Part shown: positions 16,356 through 24,610 of the stretch, piece after piece
Numbering within the stretch: position 1 is the first letter of the stretch
Layout: every line of letters begins with the position of its first letter
Source: Ferrovibrio xuzhouensis
GTDB taxonomy: Bacteria > Pseudomonadota > Alphaproteobacteria > Ferrovibrionales > Ferrovibrionaceae
Direction: 5' to 3'
DNA: 64,000 bases
Assembly: GCF_042648965.1 (NCBI RefSeq)
Contig: NZ_JBHRYJ010000001.1
Span: 372,001-436,000, forward strand
Notes under the pieces: model-generated
What the model saw: only the letters and a program-made list of their open reading frames with translations
Told to the model about the DNA's origin: nothing
Database searches by the model: none
Made by a program: the position numbers and the translations under genes

Positions 16356-17633
16356 TTACAAACCCAGTCCCTCGAAGCCATAAAATACAACCCGGTCGCC
16401 GGGCCGCAGGCCGGTGCTGTCTTCGGCCAGTTCGATCACGCCATCGCTGCGGGTCAGCGACGTGAGGATGCCGGAGCCATCGACGGGATAGGGCTGCGCC
16501 AGCCAGCCGCCGGCACCATCATCCCGCAGCGAAACCCGCAGCCATTCGCGCCGCCCCGGTTTCTTGTCCCAGGCGAAATCCGCGGTCACCGGATAGCCGC
16601 GCGGGCGCAGCGGCACATAACCGCCCAGCCGCTGCAGCAGCGGCCCGGCGAAAAAGGCGAAGGTCAGCGCCGCCGCCACCGGATTGCCGGGCAGGCCGAA
16701 AACCGGCACGGCGCCGATCTGGCCGAGCGCCACCGGCTTGCCCGGCCGGATCGCCAGCCGCCACATATGCAACTGCCCGCCGGCGGCAGCGATGGCGTCC
16801 TTCACATGGTCCTCGGCACCGCCCGACACGCCGCCCGACGTGACGATGGCATCGTGATCTCGTGCTGCTGCGGCGAAGACGGCCGCCAGATGATCGCGCC
16901 GGTCTGGCTGGATGCCGAGATCGCTGACCACGCAGCCAGTCCGCGCCAGCAGGGCCGCCAGCAGCGGCCGGTTGGCATCATGGATGCCGCCCGGCGGCAA
17001 TGCCGCGCCCGCCTGGTGCAGTTCATCGCCGGTCGACAGCAGCGCGATGCGCAGCGGCCGGAATACGGGCAGCACCGCATGGCCGGCGGCGGCGGCAAGC
17101 GCCAGGTCGGCCGGGGTCAGCCGCCGGCCCGCCGCCAGCATCGCAGCGCCGGCGCGGATATCCTCGCCGGCCAGCCGGCGGTTGGCGCCGCGGGCAATAC
17201 TGGGCGGGATCACCACCTGGCCGTCTTCCAGCCGGCAGTCTTCCTGCATCAGTACGGTATCCGGCCCGGGCTGGCCGGCAATGCCGGCCGGCATCGGCGC
17301 GCCGGTCAGCACCAGCACGGCGCTGCTGCGCGCCTGCCCGGCGGCCAGCGGATGCCCCGCCGCGGCACGGCCGGCCACCGGCAGGCGGGTTTCGCCATCC
17401 GGCGACAGGTCGGCATGGAAGACGGCATAGCCATCGACGGCGGAATTGTCATGCGGTGGCACGGATCGTTGTGCCGCCACCGGTTCTGCCAGCGCACGGC
17501 CAGCACAGGCGGCCAGCGGCAGGGTCTCGGCCGCGGCCACCGGCTGCAGGCGACCGAGCAGGCCGCCGAGCGCCGCGCCGAGCCCGGTCAGCGCCCCGTC
17601 ATGGGCGAAGCAGTCGTTACTCAGCCGCGCCAC
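16356..17633 (-). CDS. moeA: Molybdopterin molybdotransferase MoeA
   Basis: A 425-residue MoeA that inserts molybdate into adenylylated molybdopterin. Conserved motifs are PPHDNSAVDGYAV, GAPMPAG with an acidic EDCRLEDG after it, LSTGDEL, GIHDANRPLLAALL, TSGGVSGGAEDHVKDA, and GLPGNPVAAALTF. The GTG at 17633 was chosen because it overlaps the mobB stop by 17 bp and gives the normal MoeA N-terminus. An ATG at 17723 would add 30 unconserved residues. It is translated downstream of mobB and serves molybdenum cofactor synthesis in the cytoplasm. Confidence 0.92.
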   Translation of the reverse strand: MARLSNDCFAHDGALTGLGAALGGLLGRLQPVAAAETLPLAACAGRALAEPVAAQRSVPPHDNSAVDGYAVFHADLSPDGETRLPVAGRAAAGHPLAAGQARSSAVLVLTGAPMPAGIAGQPGPDTVLMQEDCRLEDGQVVIPPSIARGANRRLAGEDIRAGAAMLAAGRRLTPADLALAAAAGHAVLPVFRPLRIALLSTGDELHQAGAALPPGGIHDANRPLLAALLARTGCVVSDLGIQPDRRDHLAAVFAAAARDHDAIVTSGGVSGGAEDHVKDAIAAAGGQLHMWRLAIRPGKPVALGQIGAVPVFGLPGNPVAAALTFAFFAGPLLQRLGGYVPLRPRGYPVTADFAWDKKPGRREWLRVSLRDDGAGGWLAQPYPVDGSGILTSLTRSDGVIELAEDSTGLRPGDRVVFYGFEGLGL

Positions 17634-18162
17634 GGCGGGCCCCGGTTGCGGCCGCGGCCGCCGCGTCGCCGTCCGCCAGCCAGCGGCGGATGAACGCGGC
17701 AATGCCGGCCACGTCGCCGGCATCGAGCAGCGGCACAGTCAGGCCGTCGATCGGCGCGTCGCTCGCCACGGCGATGATCTGCGGATCGTCGGGCTGCAGC
17801 ATCGGCTTGCCGGTATCGGCGCGCCAGACCTCGATCTTCGGATGCGCCTCGCGCTTGAAGCCCTCGACCAGCACCAGATCAACCGGTGTCAGCCGCGCCA
17901 GCAGTTCGGCCAGCCCCGGTTCCGGCTCGCCGCGCAGCTCGCGCATCAGGGCGAAACGCCGCGCCGAGCTGATCAGCACCTCGCTGGCGCCGGCCGCACG
18001 ATGCCGGTAGGAATCCTTGCCCGCCTGGTCGACGTCGAAGTCGTGATGGGCGTGCTTGATGGTCGAGACCCGCAGGCCCTGGGCGACCAGCAGCGGAATC
18101 AGGTCGGCCAGCAGCGTGGTCTTGCCCGATCCGCTCCAGCCGGTAATGCCCAGTACCTTCAT
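17617..18162 (-). CDS. mobB: Molybdopterin-guanine dinucleotide biosynthesis protein B
   Basis: A 181-residue P-loop GTPase of the MobB family, starting MKVLGITGWSGSGKTTL, where GWSGSGKTT is Walker A. TIKHAHHDFDVDQAGKDSYRHRAAGA and LVEGFKREAHPKIEV are family hallmarks. MobB assists MobA in making the guanine dinucleotide form of the cofactor. The ATG at 18162 was chosen; the frame upstream lacks conservation. It overlaps moeA at its 3' end. mobA is 2.9 kb away on the same strand. Confidence 0.93.
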   Translation of the reverse strand: MKVLGITGWSGSGKTTLLADLIPLLVAQGLRVSTIKHAHHDFDVDQAGKDSYRHRAAGASEVLISSARRFALMRELRGEPEPGLAELLARLTPVDLVLVEGFKREAHPKIEVWRADTGKPMLQPDDPQIIAVASDAPIDGLTVPLLDAGDVAGIAAFIRRWLADGDAAAAAATGARRGAAE

Positions 18163-18254
18163 ATCGTCCGTATCATTGTGCCCGGAGAGCCGCCCGGCCG
18201 GTTCCGGCCCGGCGGCCGGTCGCGCCCGGCTGGCAGGATCTTTGCCGCCCGGCT

Positions 18255-18284
18255 TTGAAATATTCTCTCGGACCCGACTATAGT
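18255..18284 (+). promoter_or_regulatory. Possible sigma-70 promoter upstream of sodB
   Basis: TTGAAA (18255-18260) and TATAGT (18279-18284) are 18 bp apart, in a 328-bp spacer between divergent mobB and sodB. It would give a 5' leader of about 200 bases. Nothing else in 18163-18490 can be assigned, and the leader contains GC-rich inverted repeats of no clear kind. Confidence 0.35.
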
Positions 18285-18490
18285 ATTGAGACAACAGGAA
18301 AACCAGCCGAGGCCGGCGCCCGCCAGAGGGGGGCCGCGACAGCGGCCGGCGGTACTGGCGGGCCCGGGCGTCAAATTATCGCCATGTCTCTGGTGCAGCT
18401 TGGTTTTCCTTTGCCGGCCGATGCTCTATCTAGGGCCTCGGCCGACTGGCACCCAGAGCAGACCAGGATACAGAAAGAAGGAGCGAAATA

Positions 18491-19093
18491 ATGAGTGCCC
18501 CATTTACCATGAAGCCCCTCCCCTATGCCGATGACGCCCTGAGCCCGGTGATCAATGCCGGCACCATCGGCTTCCACTACGGCAAGCACCACACCACCTA
18601 TCTCAACAACCTGAACAACCTGCTGGCCAATGACCCGCTGAAGGACAAGAGCCTGGCCGAGGTCGTCAAGGCGGTTGCCGGCAAGCCCGACAAGGCTGGC
18701 GTCTTCAACAACGCCGCCCAGGTCTGGAACCACGATTTCTACTGGGACAGCCTGCGCCCCAACGGTGGCGGCAAGCCGACCGGCAAGATCGCCGACCTGA
18801 TCAAGGACAGCTTCGGCGACTACGACAAGTTCAAGGCCGATTTCGCCGCCGCCTGCGTCGGCCAGTTCGGCTCCGGCTGGGCCTGGCTCTGCCTCGAGGG
18901 CGGCAAGCTGACCATCCGCAAGACCCCGAATGCCGAGACCCCGATGACCGTCGACGGCGTCAAGCCGCTGCTAACCATCGACGTCTGGGAGCATGCCTAT
19001 TACCTCGACTGGCAGAACCGCCGCCCGGATTATGCCAATGCGGTGATCGACAAGCTGCTGAACTGGGAGTTCGCGGAAAAGAACCTCGGCTGA
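18491..19093 (+). CDS. sodB: Superoxide dismutase [Fe]
   Basis: A 200-residue Fe/Mn-family superoxide dismutase of the cytoplasm. Metal ligands are His in GFHYGKHHTTY, His in AAQVWNHDFYW, and Asp and His in DVWEHAYYLDW. GQFGSGWAWL and the Ala-Ala-Gln around the second ligand (NNAAQVWNHDFYW) fit the iron-dependent form. Length is normal. The ATG has an AGAAAGGAGCG ribosome-binding site, and an intrinsic terminator follows. Confidence 0.94.
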   Translation: MSAPFTMKPLPYADDALSPVINAGTIGFHYGKHHTTYLNNLNNLLANDPLKDKSLAEVVKAVAGKPDKAGVFNNAAQVWNHDFYWDSLRPNGGGKPTGKIADLIKDSFGDYDKFKADFAAACVGQFGSGWAWLCLEGGKLTIRKTPNAETPMTVDGVKPLLTIDVWEHAYYLDWQNRRPDYANAVIDKLLNWEFAEKNLG

Positions 19094-19116
19094 GACTTCT
19101 GCCAGACCGCGACACA

Positions 19117-19148
19117 AAGGGCGGCGGCCTTCCGCCGCCCTTTTATTT
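19117..19148 (+). terminator. Intrinsic terminator after sodB
   Basis: AAGGGCGGCGG pairs with CCGCCGCCCTT around a short loop, followed by TTATTTT. It starts 24 bp after the sodB stop. Confidence 0.85.
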
Positions 19149-19242
19149 TGGCCGTTAACGGTTGCGTAAGGTCGCCGCATCACAAGAAGAAGGGCAGGCC
19201 GGCCCGCCAGGTCAGTGGATTTGGGGCCGAGGGATTTTCGCA

Positions 19243-20481
19243 ATGGCGCATGACACACCGCTGATCACGATGCTGGCGCTCGCCTTCGTGATCGCCTTTG
19301 CCTTCGGCTTCGTCGCCCGCCAGTTCAAGCTGTCGCCGCTGGTCGGCTACCTGCTGGCCGGCATTGCCGTCGGCCCGCATACGCCGGGCTATATCGCCGA
19401 TACCGTGCTGGCACAGCAGCTGGCCGATGTCGGCGTCATCCTGCTGATGTTCGGCGTCGGCCTGCATTTCTCGACCCGCGACCTGATGGCAGTGCGCTGG
19501 ATCGCCATCCCCGGCGCGCTGGCGCAGATCGCCGTCGCCAGCCTGATGGGCTTCGGTGTCGCCCAGGCCTTCGGCTGGGGCCTCGGCGGCGGCGTGGTCT
19601 TCGGCCTGTCGCTGTCGGTGGCCAGCACGGTGGTGCTGCTGCGGGCCATGGAAGCGCGCGGCGACCTCGGCAGTCCGGAAAGCCGCATCGCCGTCGGCTG
19701 GCTGATCGTCGAAGACATCTTCATGATCCTTGCCCTGCTGCTGCTGCCCACCCTGGCCGATACGCTGGGCGGTCGCCCCTCGGTCTATGCCGGCGACAAC
19801 CTGCTGCAGGATATCGCGCTGACCGTGGTCAAGGTCGCCGCCTTCGCCGGGCTGGCGCTGGTGGTCGGCAAGCGGGTGATCCCCTGGCTGCTGGCCAAGG
19901 TCGACGCCACCGGCTCGCGCGAGCTGTTCACACTGGCCGTGCTGGCCGCCGCGCTCGGCATCGCCTGGGGTGCCGCCGTGCTGTTCGACGTCTCGTTCGC
20001 GCTCGGCGCCTTCTTCGCCGGCGTGATCATGAATGAATCCGACCTGAGCCACGATGCCGCCCAGCGTTCGCTGCCGTTCCAGGATGCCTTCGCCGTGCTG
20101 TTCTTCGTCTCGGTCGGCATGCTGTTCGACCCCGGCATCGTGACGAGTGCGCCGCTGTCGCTGCTGGTGGTGCTGCTGATCATCGTCGGCGGCAAGTCGC
20201 TCGCCGCCTTCCTGATCGTGCTGGCGTTCCGGCATCCGCTGACCACCGCGCTGACCGTCTCGGCCAGCCTCGCCCAGATCGGCGAATTCTCCTTCATCCT
20301 CGCCGGCTTCGGCGTCGCCTACGGGCTGCTGCCCGAGGAGGGCCGCGACCTCATCCTGGCCGGCGCCCTGCTGTCGATCGCGCTCAATCCGCTGCTGTTC
20401 CGCCTGCTGCAGCCGGTCGAGGCCTGGCTGCTGGCGCGGCCCGACCTGCTGCGCCGGCTCGGTGCGCGCGATTCCGGCTAG
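19243..20481 (+). CDS. Cation:proton antiporter (CPA2, KefB/YbaL-like)
   Basis: A 412-residue membrane protein with about twelve or thirteen transmembrane helices, of the monovalent cation:proton antiporter-2 type. KLSPLVGYLLAGIAVGPHTPG, GVILLMFGVGLHFS and GALLSIALNPLLF are family features. Unlike KefB, KefC and full-length YbaL it ends after the membrane domain and lacks the C-terminal TrkA-N nucleotide-binding domain. The ATG at 19243 was chosen because translation from an earlier ATG adds a non-hydrophobic, unconserved tail. The ion moved cannot be told from sequence. Confidence 0.85.
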   Translation: MAHDTPLITMLALAFVIAFAFGFVARQFKLSPLVGYLLAGIAVGPHTPGYIADTVLAQQLADVGVILLMFGVGLHFSTRDLMAVRWIAIPGALAQIAVASLMGFGVAQAFGWGLGGGVVFGLSLSVASTVVLLRAMEARGDLGSPESRIAVGWLIVEDIFMILALLLLPTLADTLGGRPSVYAGDNLLQDIALTVVKVAAFAGLALVVGKRVIPWLLAKVDATGSRELFTLAVLAAALGIAWGAAVLFDVSFALGAFFAGVIMNESDLSHDAAQRSLPFQDAFAVLFFVSVGMLFDPGIVTSAPLSLLVVLLIIVGGKSLAAFLIVLAFRHPLTTALTVSASLAQIGEFSFILAGFGVAYGLLPEEGRDLILAGALLSIALNPLLFRLLQPVEAWLLARPDLLRRLGARDSG

Positions 20482-21099
20482 CTAGCGCGCCGTCGCCAGC
20501 AGCCGCCCGGCTACAGCAAGGTCGTCCGGCGTATTGACGTTCAGGAAGGGATCGACCGGACCGGTGGCGAAGTCGACCAGCGCCAGCCGATGCCGCGCGG
20601 TCCAGTCGGTTACCTTCCGCAACCCGTCTGCCAGGGCCCGGCGCAGGTCGTCCTGCAGGCCGAGCGGCCACAGGCCGGCGACCGGATGCACCCGGCCTGC
20701 CGAGACCGCACAGGCGATCTCGGCGCCGGCGGCAGCGCGCGCCGCCGTCAGCCGCGCCACCAGGTCGCACGGCAGGAAAGGCGCATCGCCCGGCACGGTG
20801 ACGATGTCGCGGATCGCCGGATCGAGCCAGCGCGCCCAGTCCATGCCGGCGAGGATGCCGGCCAGCGGACCGGGATGATCCGGCAGGGTATCGGCGATCA
20901 CCGGCAGGCCGAAAGCGGCGAAGCGCGCCGGATTGCCATTGGCGCTGATCGCCAGGCCGGCGACCTGCGGGCCCAGCCGGTCGATGACATGGGCGAGCAG
21001 CGGCCGGCCGCCGAGCGGCTGCAGCGGCTTGTCGCCGCCGCCCATGCGCCGCGCCTGGCCGCCGGCCAGGATCACACCGGGCACGGGAGGATGCGTCAT
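20482..21099 (-). CDS. mobA: Molybdenum cofactor guanylyltransferase MobA
   Basis: A 205-residue nucleotidyltransferase that attaches GMP to molybdopterin. The N-terminal GTP-binding loop LAGGQARRMGGGDKPL matches the LAGGxSxRMGxDK signature. DTLPDHPGPLAGILAGM and TVPGDAPFLP (metal-binding Asp) follow, and the C-terminus has FLNVNTPDDL. The ATG at 21099 aligns with the family start. It is convergent with the antiporter gene and directly abuts its stop. Confidence 0.93.
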   Translation of the reverse strand: MTHPPVPGVILAGGQARRMGGGDKPLQPLGGRPLLAHVIDRLGPQVAGLAISANGNPARFAAFGLPVIADTLPDHPGPLAGILAGMDWARWLDPAIRDIVTVPGDAPFLPCDLVARLTAARAAAGAEIACAVSAGRVHPVAGLWPLGLQDDLRRALADGLRKVTDWTARHRLALVDFATGPVDPFLNVNTPDDLAVAGRLLATAR

Positions 21100-21121
21100 G
21101 CCGGCCTGTATAGCGGCTTTC

Positions 21122-21553
21122 TCAGCCGGTGGCGATGTACTGCCGCAGCGCCTCGGCCTCCAGTTCGGTATCGGCAATGCGCCGCTTCACCACGTCGCCG
21201 ATCGAGATCATGCCGGTCAGGTGGCCGTCATCGACCACCGGCAGGTGGCGGATGCGCCGCTTGGTCATCAGATGCATGATGTCCTCGATGGTGTCCTGGC
21301 TCGAGCAGACCATCACGTTCTTGGTCATGATGGTATCGGCGCCCTGCTGCAGCAGGTCGGCACCGATCATCGCCAGGCCGCGCACCACGTCACGTTCTGA
21401 AAGGATGCCGGCGATGCCGCCTTCGGGCCGCATTACCAGCACGGCGCCGATGCCCTTGTCGGCCAGTAGTTGGCAGACCGCCTCGATGCTGTCTCCGGGG
21501 CGGACGCTGATCACGCCACCCCGCTTGTCCTTGAGTATAGTCGCCACATTCAT
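21122..21553 (-). CDS. CBS-domain protein
   Basis: A 143-residue stand-alone pair of CBS domains. The first (about 1-62) has SIEAVCQLLADKGIGAVLV and GILSERDVVRGL. The second (about 72-130) has TIEDIMHLMTKRRIRHLPVV and GMISIGDVVKRRI. Such pairs usually sense adenine nucleotides or S-adenosylmethionine. The ligand here is unknown. It is read in the same direction as mobA and the DHH phosphoesterase but with no operon-like overlap. Confidence 0.88.
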   Translation of the reverse strand: MNVATILKDKRGGVISVRPGDSIEAVCQLLADKGIGAVLVMRPEGGIAGILSERDVVRGLAMIGADLLQQGADTIMTKNVMVCSSQDTIEDIMHLMTKRRIRHLPVVDDGHLTGMISIGDVVKRRIADTELEAEALRQYIATG

Positions 21554-21603
21554 GGTCGTTTCCTCCGTAGAACGCGCCGCACCGGCGCCGGTCGATCACT
21601 GCC

Positions 21604-22605
21604 CTAGAGGTCCTCCCGCAGGGACTGCACGATTTCGGCCAGCACCCGTTCGGCCTGGTCGTTGGGCACCTGGCAGGTGCCGGCGCCGGCATGGCCGCCG
21701 CCGCCGTAATGCAGCAGCAGCGGGCCGATCTCCAGGCTGGGCGCGCGGCCGAAGATGGTCTTGCCGACCGCCAGCACCGTGTTGCGGCGGTTCACGCCCC
21801 ACAGCACATGCACCGACACGTTGCACTGCAGGTACAACGCATAGACCATGAAGCGGTTCCCGGCCCAGATCGGCTCCTCGCCGCGCAAGTCGAGCACGAC
21901 GACGTTGCCCATCACGCTGCCGCAGCGGCGCAGCTGCTGGCGGAACGGCTCGACATGTTCGAAATACAGCTCGGCGCGCTCGCGCACGTCGGGATGCGCC
22001 AGCACCGCCTCGACATCGCCGCCGGCACTGAGCGCGATCAGCTCCTGCATCAGCTGGTAGTTGGAAATGCGGAAGTCGCGGAAGCGGCCGAGCCCGGTAC
22101 GGGCATCCATCAGGAAGGCGAGCAGCACCCAGCCCTTGGGGTCGAGCACCTCGTCGACCGTGAAGCGCGCGGAATCGGCCTTGTCGACCGCGGCCATCAG
22201 CGCATCGAAGCGGCGCGGGAAACGGTCAAAGCCGCCGAAATGGTCCCACACCACGCGGGCTGCCGAATCGGCGCCCGGCCGGATGATGTGGTTGGCGGCG
22301 CGGCCGTTGCGCGGGCCGGCATCGCGGCCATTGCCGGGACCGGTGCCGGCACCCGCGGCGCCCGCGCCATTCGCGCCGACCCGCAGCTCCTCGCTGAGAT
22401 GGTGGTCGAAGCACAGATGGCAGCCCGGCACATAGGGCAGGTTGGTGATGATGTCGCGCGCGCCGATCTCGATCTGGCCGTCCTGCATGTCCTTGGGGTG
22501 GACGAAGCGGACGTCGTCGATCAGGTCCAGGTCCCGCAGCAGCACGGCGCTGGCCAGGCCGTCGAAATCGCTGCGCGTGACGAGGCGGAACTTGCCGCTG
22601 TCCAT
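21604..22605 (-). CDS. DHH-family phosphoesterase (exopolyphosphatase/nanoRNase-like)
   Basis: A 333-residue DHH/DHHA1 phosphoesterase. Metal-binding motifs are RSDFDGLASAVLL (DxD), CFDHHLSEE (DHH), and HYGGGGHAGAGTCQV (GGGH of DHHA1). The family cleaves short nucleotides, polyphosphate or cyclic dinucleotides, and the true substrate is not clear. A Gly/Ala/Asn-rich insert sits just after the DHH motif (about 85-108). The ATG at 22605 is the only start near conserved sequence. Confidence 0.82.
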   Translation of the reverse strand: MDSGKFRLVTRSDFDGLASAVLLRDLDLIDDVRFVHPKDMQDGQIEIGARDIITNLPYVPGCHLCFDHHLSEELRVGANGAGAAGAGTGPGNGRDAGPRNGRAANHIIRPGADSAARVVWDHFGGFDRFPRRFDALMAAVDKADSARFTVDEVLDPKGWVLLAFLMDARTGLGRFRDFRISNYQLMQELIALSAGGDVEAVLAHPDVRERAELYFEHVEPFRQQLRRCGSVMGNVVVLDLRGEEPIWAGNRFMVYALYLQCNVSVHVLWGVNRRNTVLAVGKTIFGRAPSLEIGPLLLHYGGGGHAGAGTCQVPNDQAERVLAEIVQSLREDL

Positions 22606-22857
22606 GGGGCCTCCCGGGCGCATGCCATAACTCAAGTCTCCGCCAAGGCCGGCGCCGTGACAAGCCCTCCGGCGGGGTCCCGGAGCGCCGCCGGAGCGCT
22701 CCCGGGCCGGCTGGTAAGCTGCTGAATCGCCGGCAGGATCAGGCCGGTCAGACGAGTGCGGCAGGGCGGCGGGAAGGCTTGCGGGGGCGGGTGGCATCGG
22801 TTAAGGTCCGCGCCGCTTTCGACCCCCGGCCGGGCTTGCGCCCTGCCGGACCCCTGC

Positions 22858-22950
<93 letters not shown>

Positions 22951-23145
22951 CTTCATATAATATATTGATTTTTATGTATTTTTTAAAATACACCCTTATC
23001 TACCCATCTTTGCACCCATCCTCAGCTAGCCTCCCCCTCTGAGCTGAGCTTCACATAAATACAACCACTACTGCGCTTTCTTTTGATGACCGAAATCATT
23101 CGTTGCAGTTATGCTTCGTTTGGGTAAGGCATTACCGCATCAAGG

Positions 23146-23565
23146 TTGTACTGCGGAATTGGGGGGCGTAGCTTGTCCGCTGAACTCGATCACCGCGCGC
23201 GAAAGCGCGACGCCGTAAGTGGTCGCGCAGACATATATCTACACCAACAGGGCTTCAGGTTCGTAATCGAAGTTAAACGAGCTACTAGCTCTAAATGGTC
23301 TCGATACTCTCTACGTCCATTTTTAAAGCAGGCATCTGGATACCAAGCCACAGACAAAAGGCTCGGAATCTTGGCAGTGCTAGATCTTTCACGGCGCTCT
23401 CCTGGCATACCTCATTTTGACGAATGCATGGGTGTTCACCAGCGGCGAATTAGCCGCCATGATGTTCGATATGTTGTAGTTATGCGGGTACCTGGCAATA
23501 GAGGAGCACCCTCCGCGCAGAAAAGGACGCGACGTCGGGACAAGCAAATATCGAGCGCCACCTAA
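23146..23565 (+). pseudogene. Possible nuclease-like remnant (PD-(D/E)XK-like core)
   Basis: An open frame of 139 codons from a TTG. The central part reads RADIYLHQQGFRFVIEVKRA, giving an Asp followed 12 residues later by E-V-K, as in PD-(D/E)XK nuclease cores. GYQATDKRLGILAVLDLSRR follows, which looks like a beta-strand after a helix. An in-frame stop lies just upstream and no ribosome-binding site is seen, so it looks like the C-terminal half of a larger gene. Its base composition differs from the flanks. I do not recognise a specific family. Confidence 0.4.
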
Positions 23566-23699
23566 TGGACTGTCTTATCAGAAGTCAGGACAAATGATCG
23601 GTAACCGCCGGATCTCAGAGTGAAGACAAATTCCCTTACAAGGGGGGCCATGAAGCGGTTTACTATTGCTGCAGCCCTTATCGCTCATCTGTTCGAGAA

Positions 23700-23763
23700 G
23701 CGGGCGCGGGCTTTTATAAAGTTCCCAAGCGTACGACAGGATCGATTCCCCTCACCCGCTCCA
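23700..23763 (+). pseudogene. Decayed tRNA-Gly(CCC)
   Basis: GCGGGCG (23700-23706) can pair with CACCCGC (23753-23759) with one C/A mismatch, followed by T and CCA. TTCCCAA (23722-23728) is a 7-base anticodon loop with CCC at 23724-23726. ATCGATT (23741-23747) is a T loop with one change from TTCGATT. This matches an alphaproteobacterial tRNA-Gly, but the D arm is mostly missing (64 nt in total) and the T stem is disrupted, so it is a relic. It may have come in with the element or mark its end. Confidence 0.6.
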
Positions 23764-23795
23764 GGCTTCAAGCCATACCGGCCAGTATCGCCGCT

Positions 23796-24587
23796 TCAGC
23801 CGAATTTGGGCGGCCGCTTGGCGTGGAAGGCGGCGATGCCTTCGGTCCAGTCGGCGCTGCCGATCAGCAGGCTCAGGGCCTCCAGCCCGAAGCGGCGGGC
23901 GCTGCGCAGGTCAGCATCCTCCGACAGATAGATGGATGCCTTGCTCTGGGCGACCGCCCGCGGGCTCAGCGCCTTCAGCCGTTCGGCCAGCGCCAGGGCC
24001 TGGGGCAGCAATGCCTCGGGTTCGGCGATGGCATAGACCAGACCGCGGCGCTCGGCCTCTTCGGCAGTGACATGGGTGGCCAGCAGGATCCATTCCAATG
24101 CCTTGCTGCGGCCGACATGGCGGATCAGTTTCTGCACGCCGCCGGCCCCGGCGATGGCGCCGAGCTTGACTTCGGGCAGGCCGATGCGGGCCGTGGTGGC
24201 CATCAGGCGAAAGTCGCAGGACAGGGCGAGTTCGCCGCCGCCGCCGAGCGCGAAGCCGTTGATCGCGGCGATCACCGGATAGGGCTGCTCTTCCAGGCTG
24301 TCGAAAACCCGGGCGATGCGGTCGAGATAGGTATCGCGCAGGGTGAAGCCGGCGTCGGGGCCCAGCCGGTCATCGGTGAAATAGTCCAGATGCGCACCGC
24401 AGCAGAAGGCCCGGCCGCTGCCGGTGATGACGAGCGCCCGCACGCCCGAACCCTTGAGGCTGGCAAGGGCGCCCTCCATGCCGTCCAGCAGGGCGTGGGT
24501 CAGGGTGTTCATCTCGGCGGCCCGGGTGAGCGTGATCTGGGCCACATTCTCGGCCGGCCAGGTCAGTTCCAGCGCTTCGTTCTTCAT
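23796..24587 (-). CDS. Enoyl-CoA hydratase/isomerase family protein
   Basis: A 263-residue crotonase. The oxyanion-hole segments are GSGRAFCCGAHLD and NGFALGGGGELALSCD. The two acidic residues typical of hydratases are in GGGGEL and RIGLPEVKLGAI. It ends the ligand-TRAP side of the cluster, 23 bp after the ligand gene. In this context it may hydrate an unsaturated acyl-CoA, for example the product of the linked biotin carboxylase. Substrate is inferred only from neighbours. Confidence 0.88.
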   Translation of the reverse strand: MKNEALELTWPAENVAQITLTRAAEMNTLTHALLDGMEGALASLKGSGVRALVITGSGRAFCCGAHLDYFTDDRLGPDAGFTLRDTYLDRIARVFDSLEEQPYPVIAAINGFALGGGGELALSCDFRLMATTARIGLPEVKLGAIAGAGGVQKLIRHVGRSKALEWILLATHVTAEEAERRGLVYAIAEPEALLPQALALAERLKALSPRAVAQSKASIYLSEDADLRSARRFGLEALSLLIGSADWTEGIAAFHAKRPPKFG

Positions 24588-24610
24588 CGCATACCTTCCT
24601 CTGACGCGAT

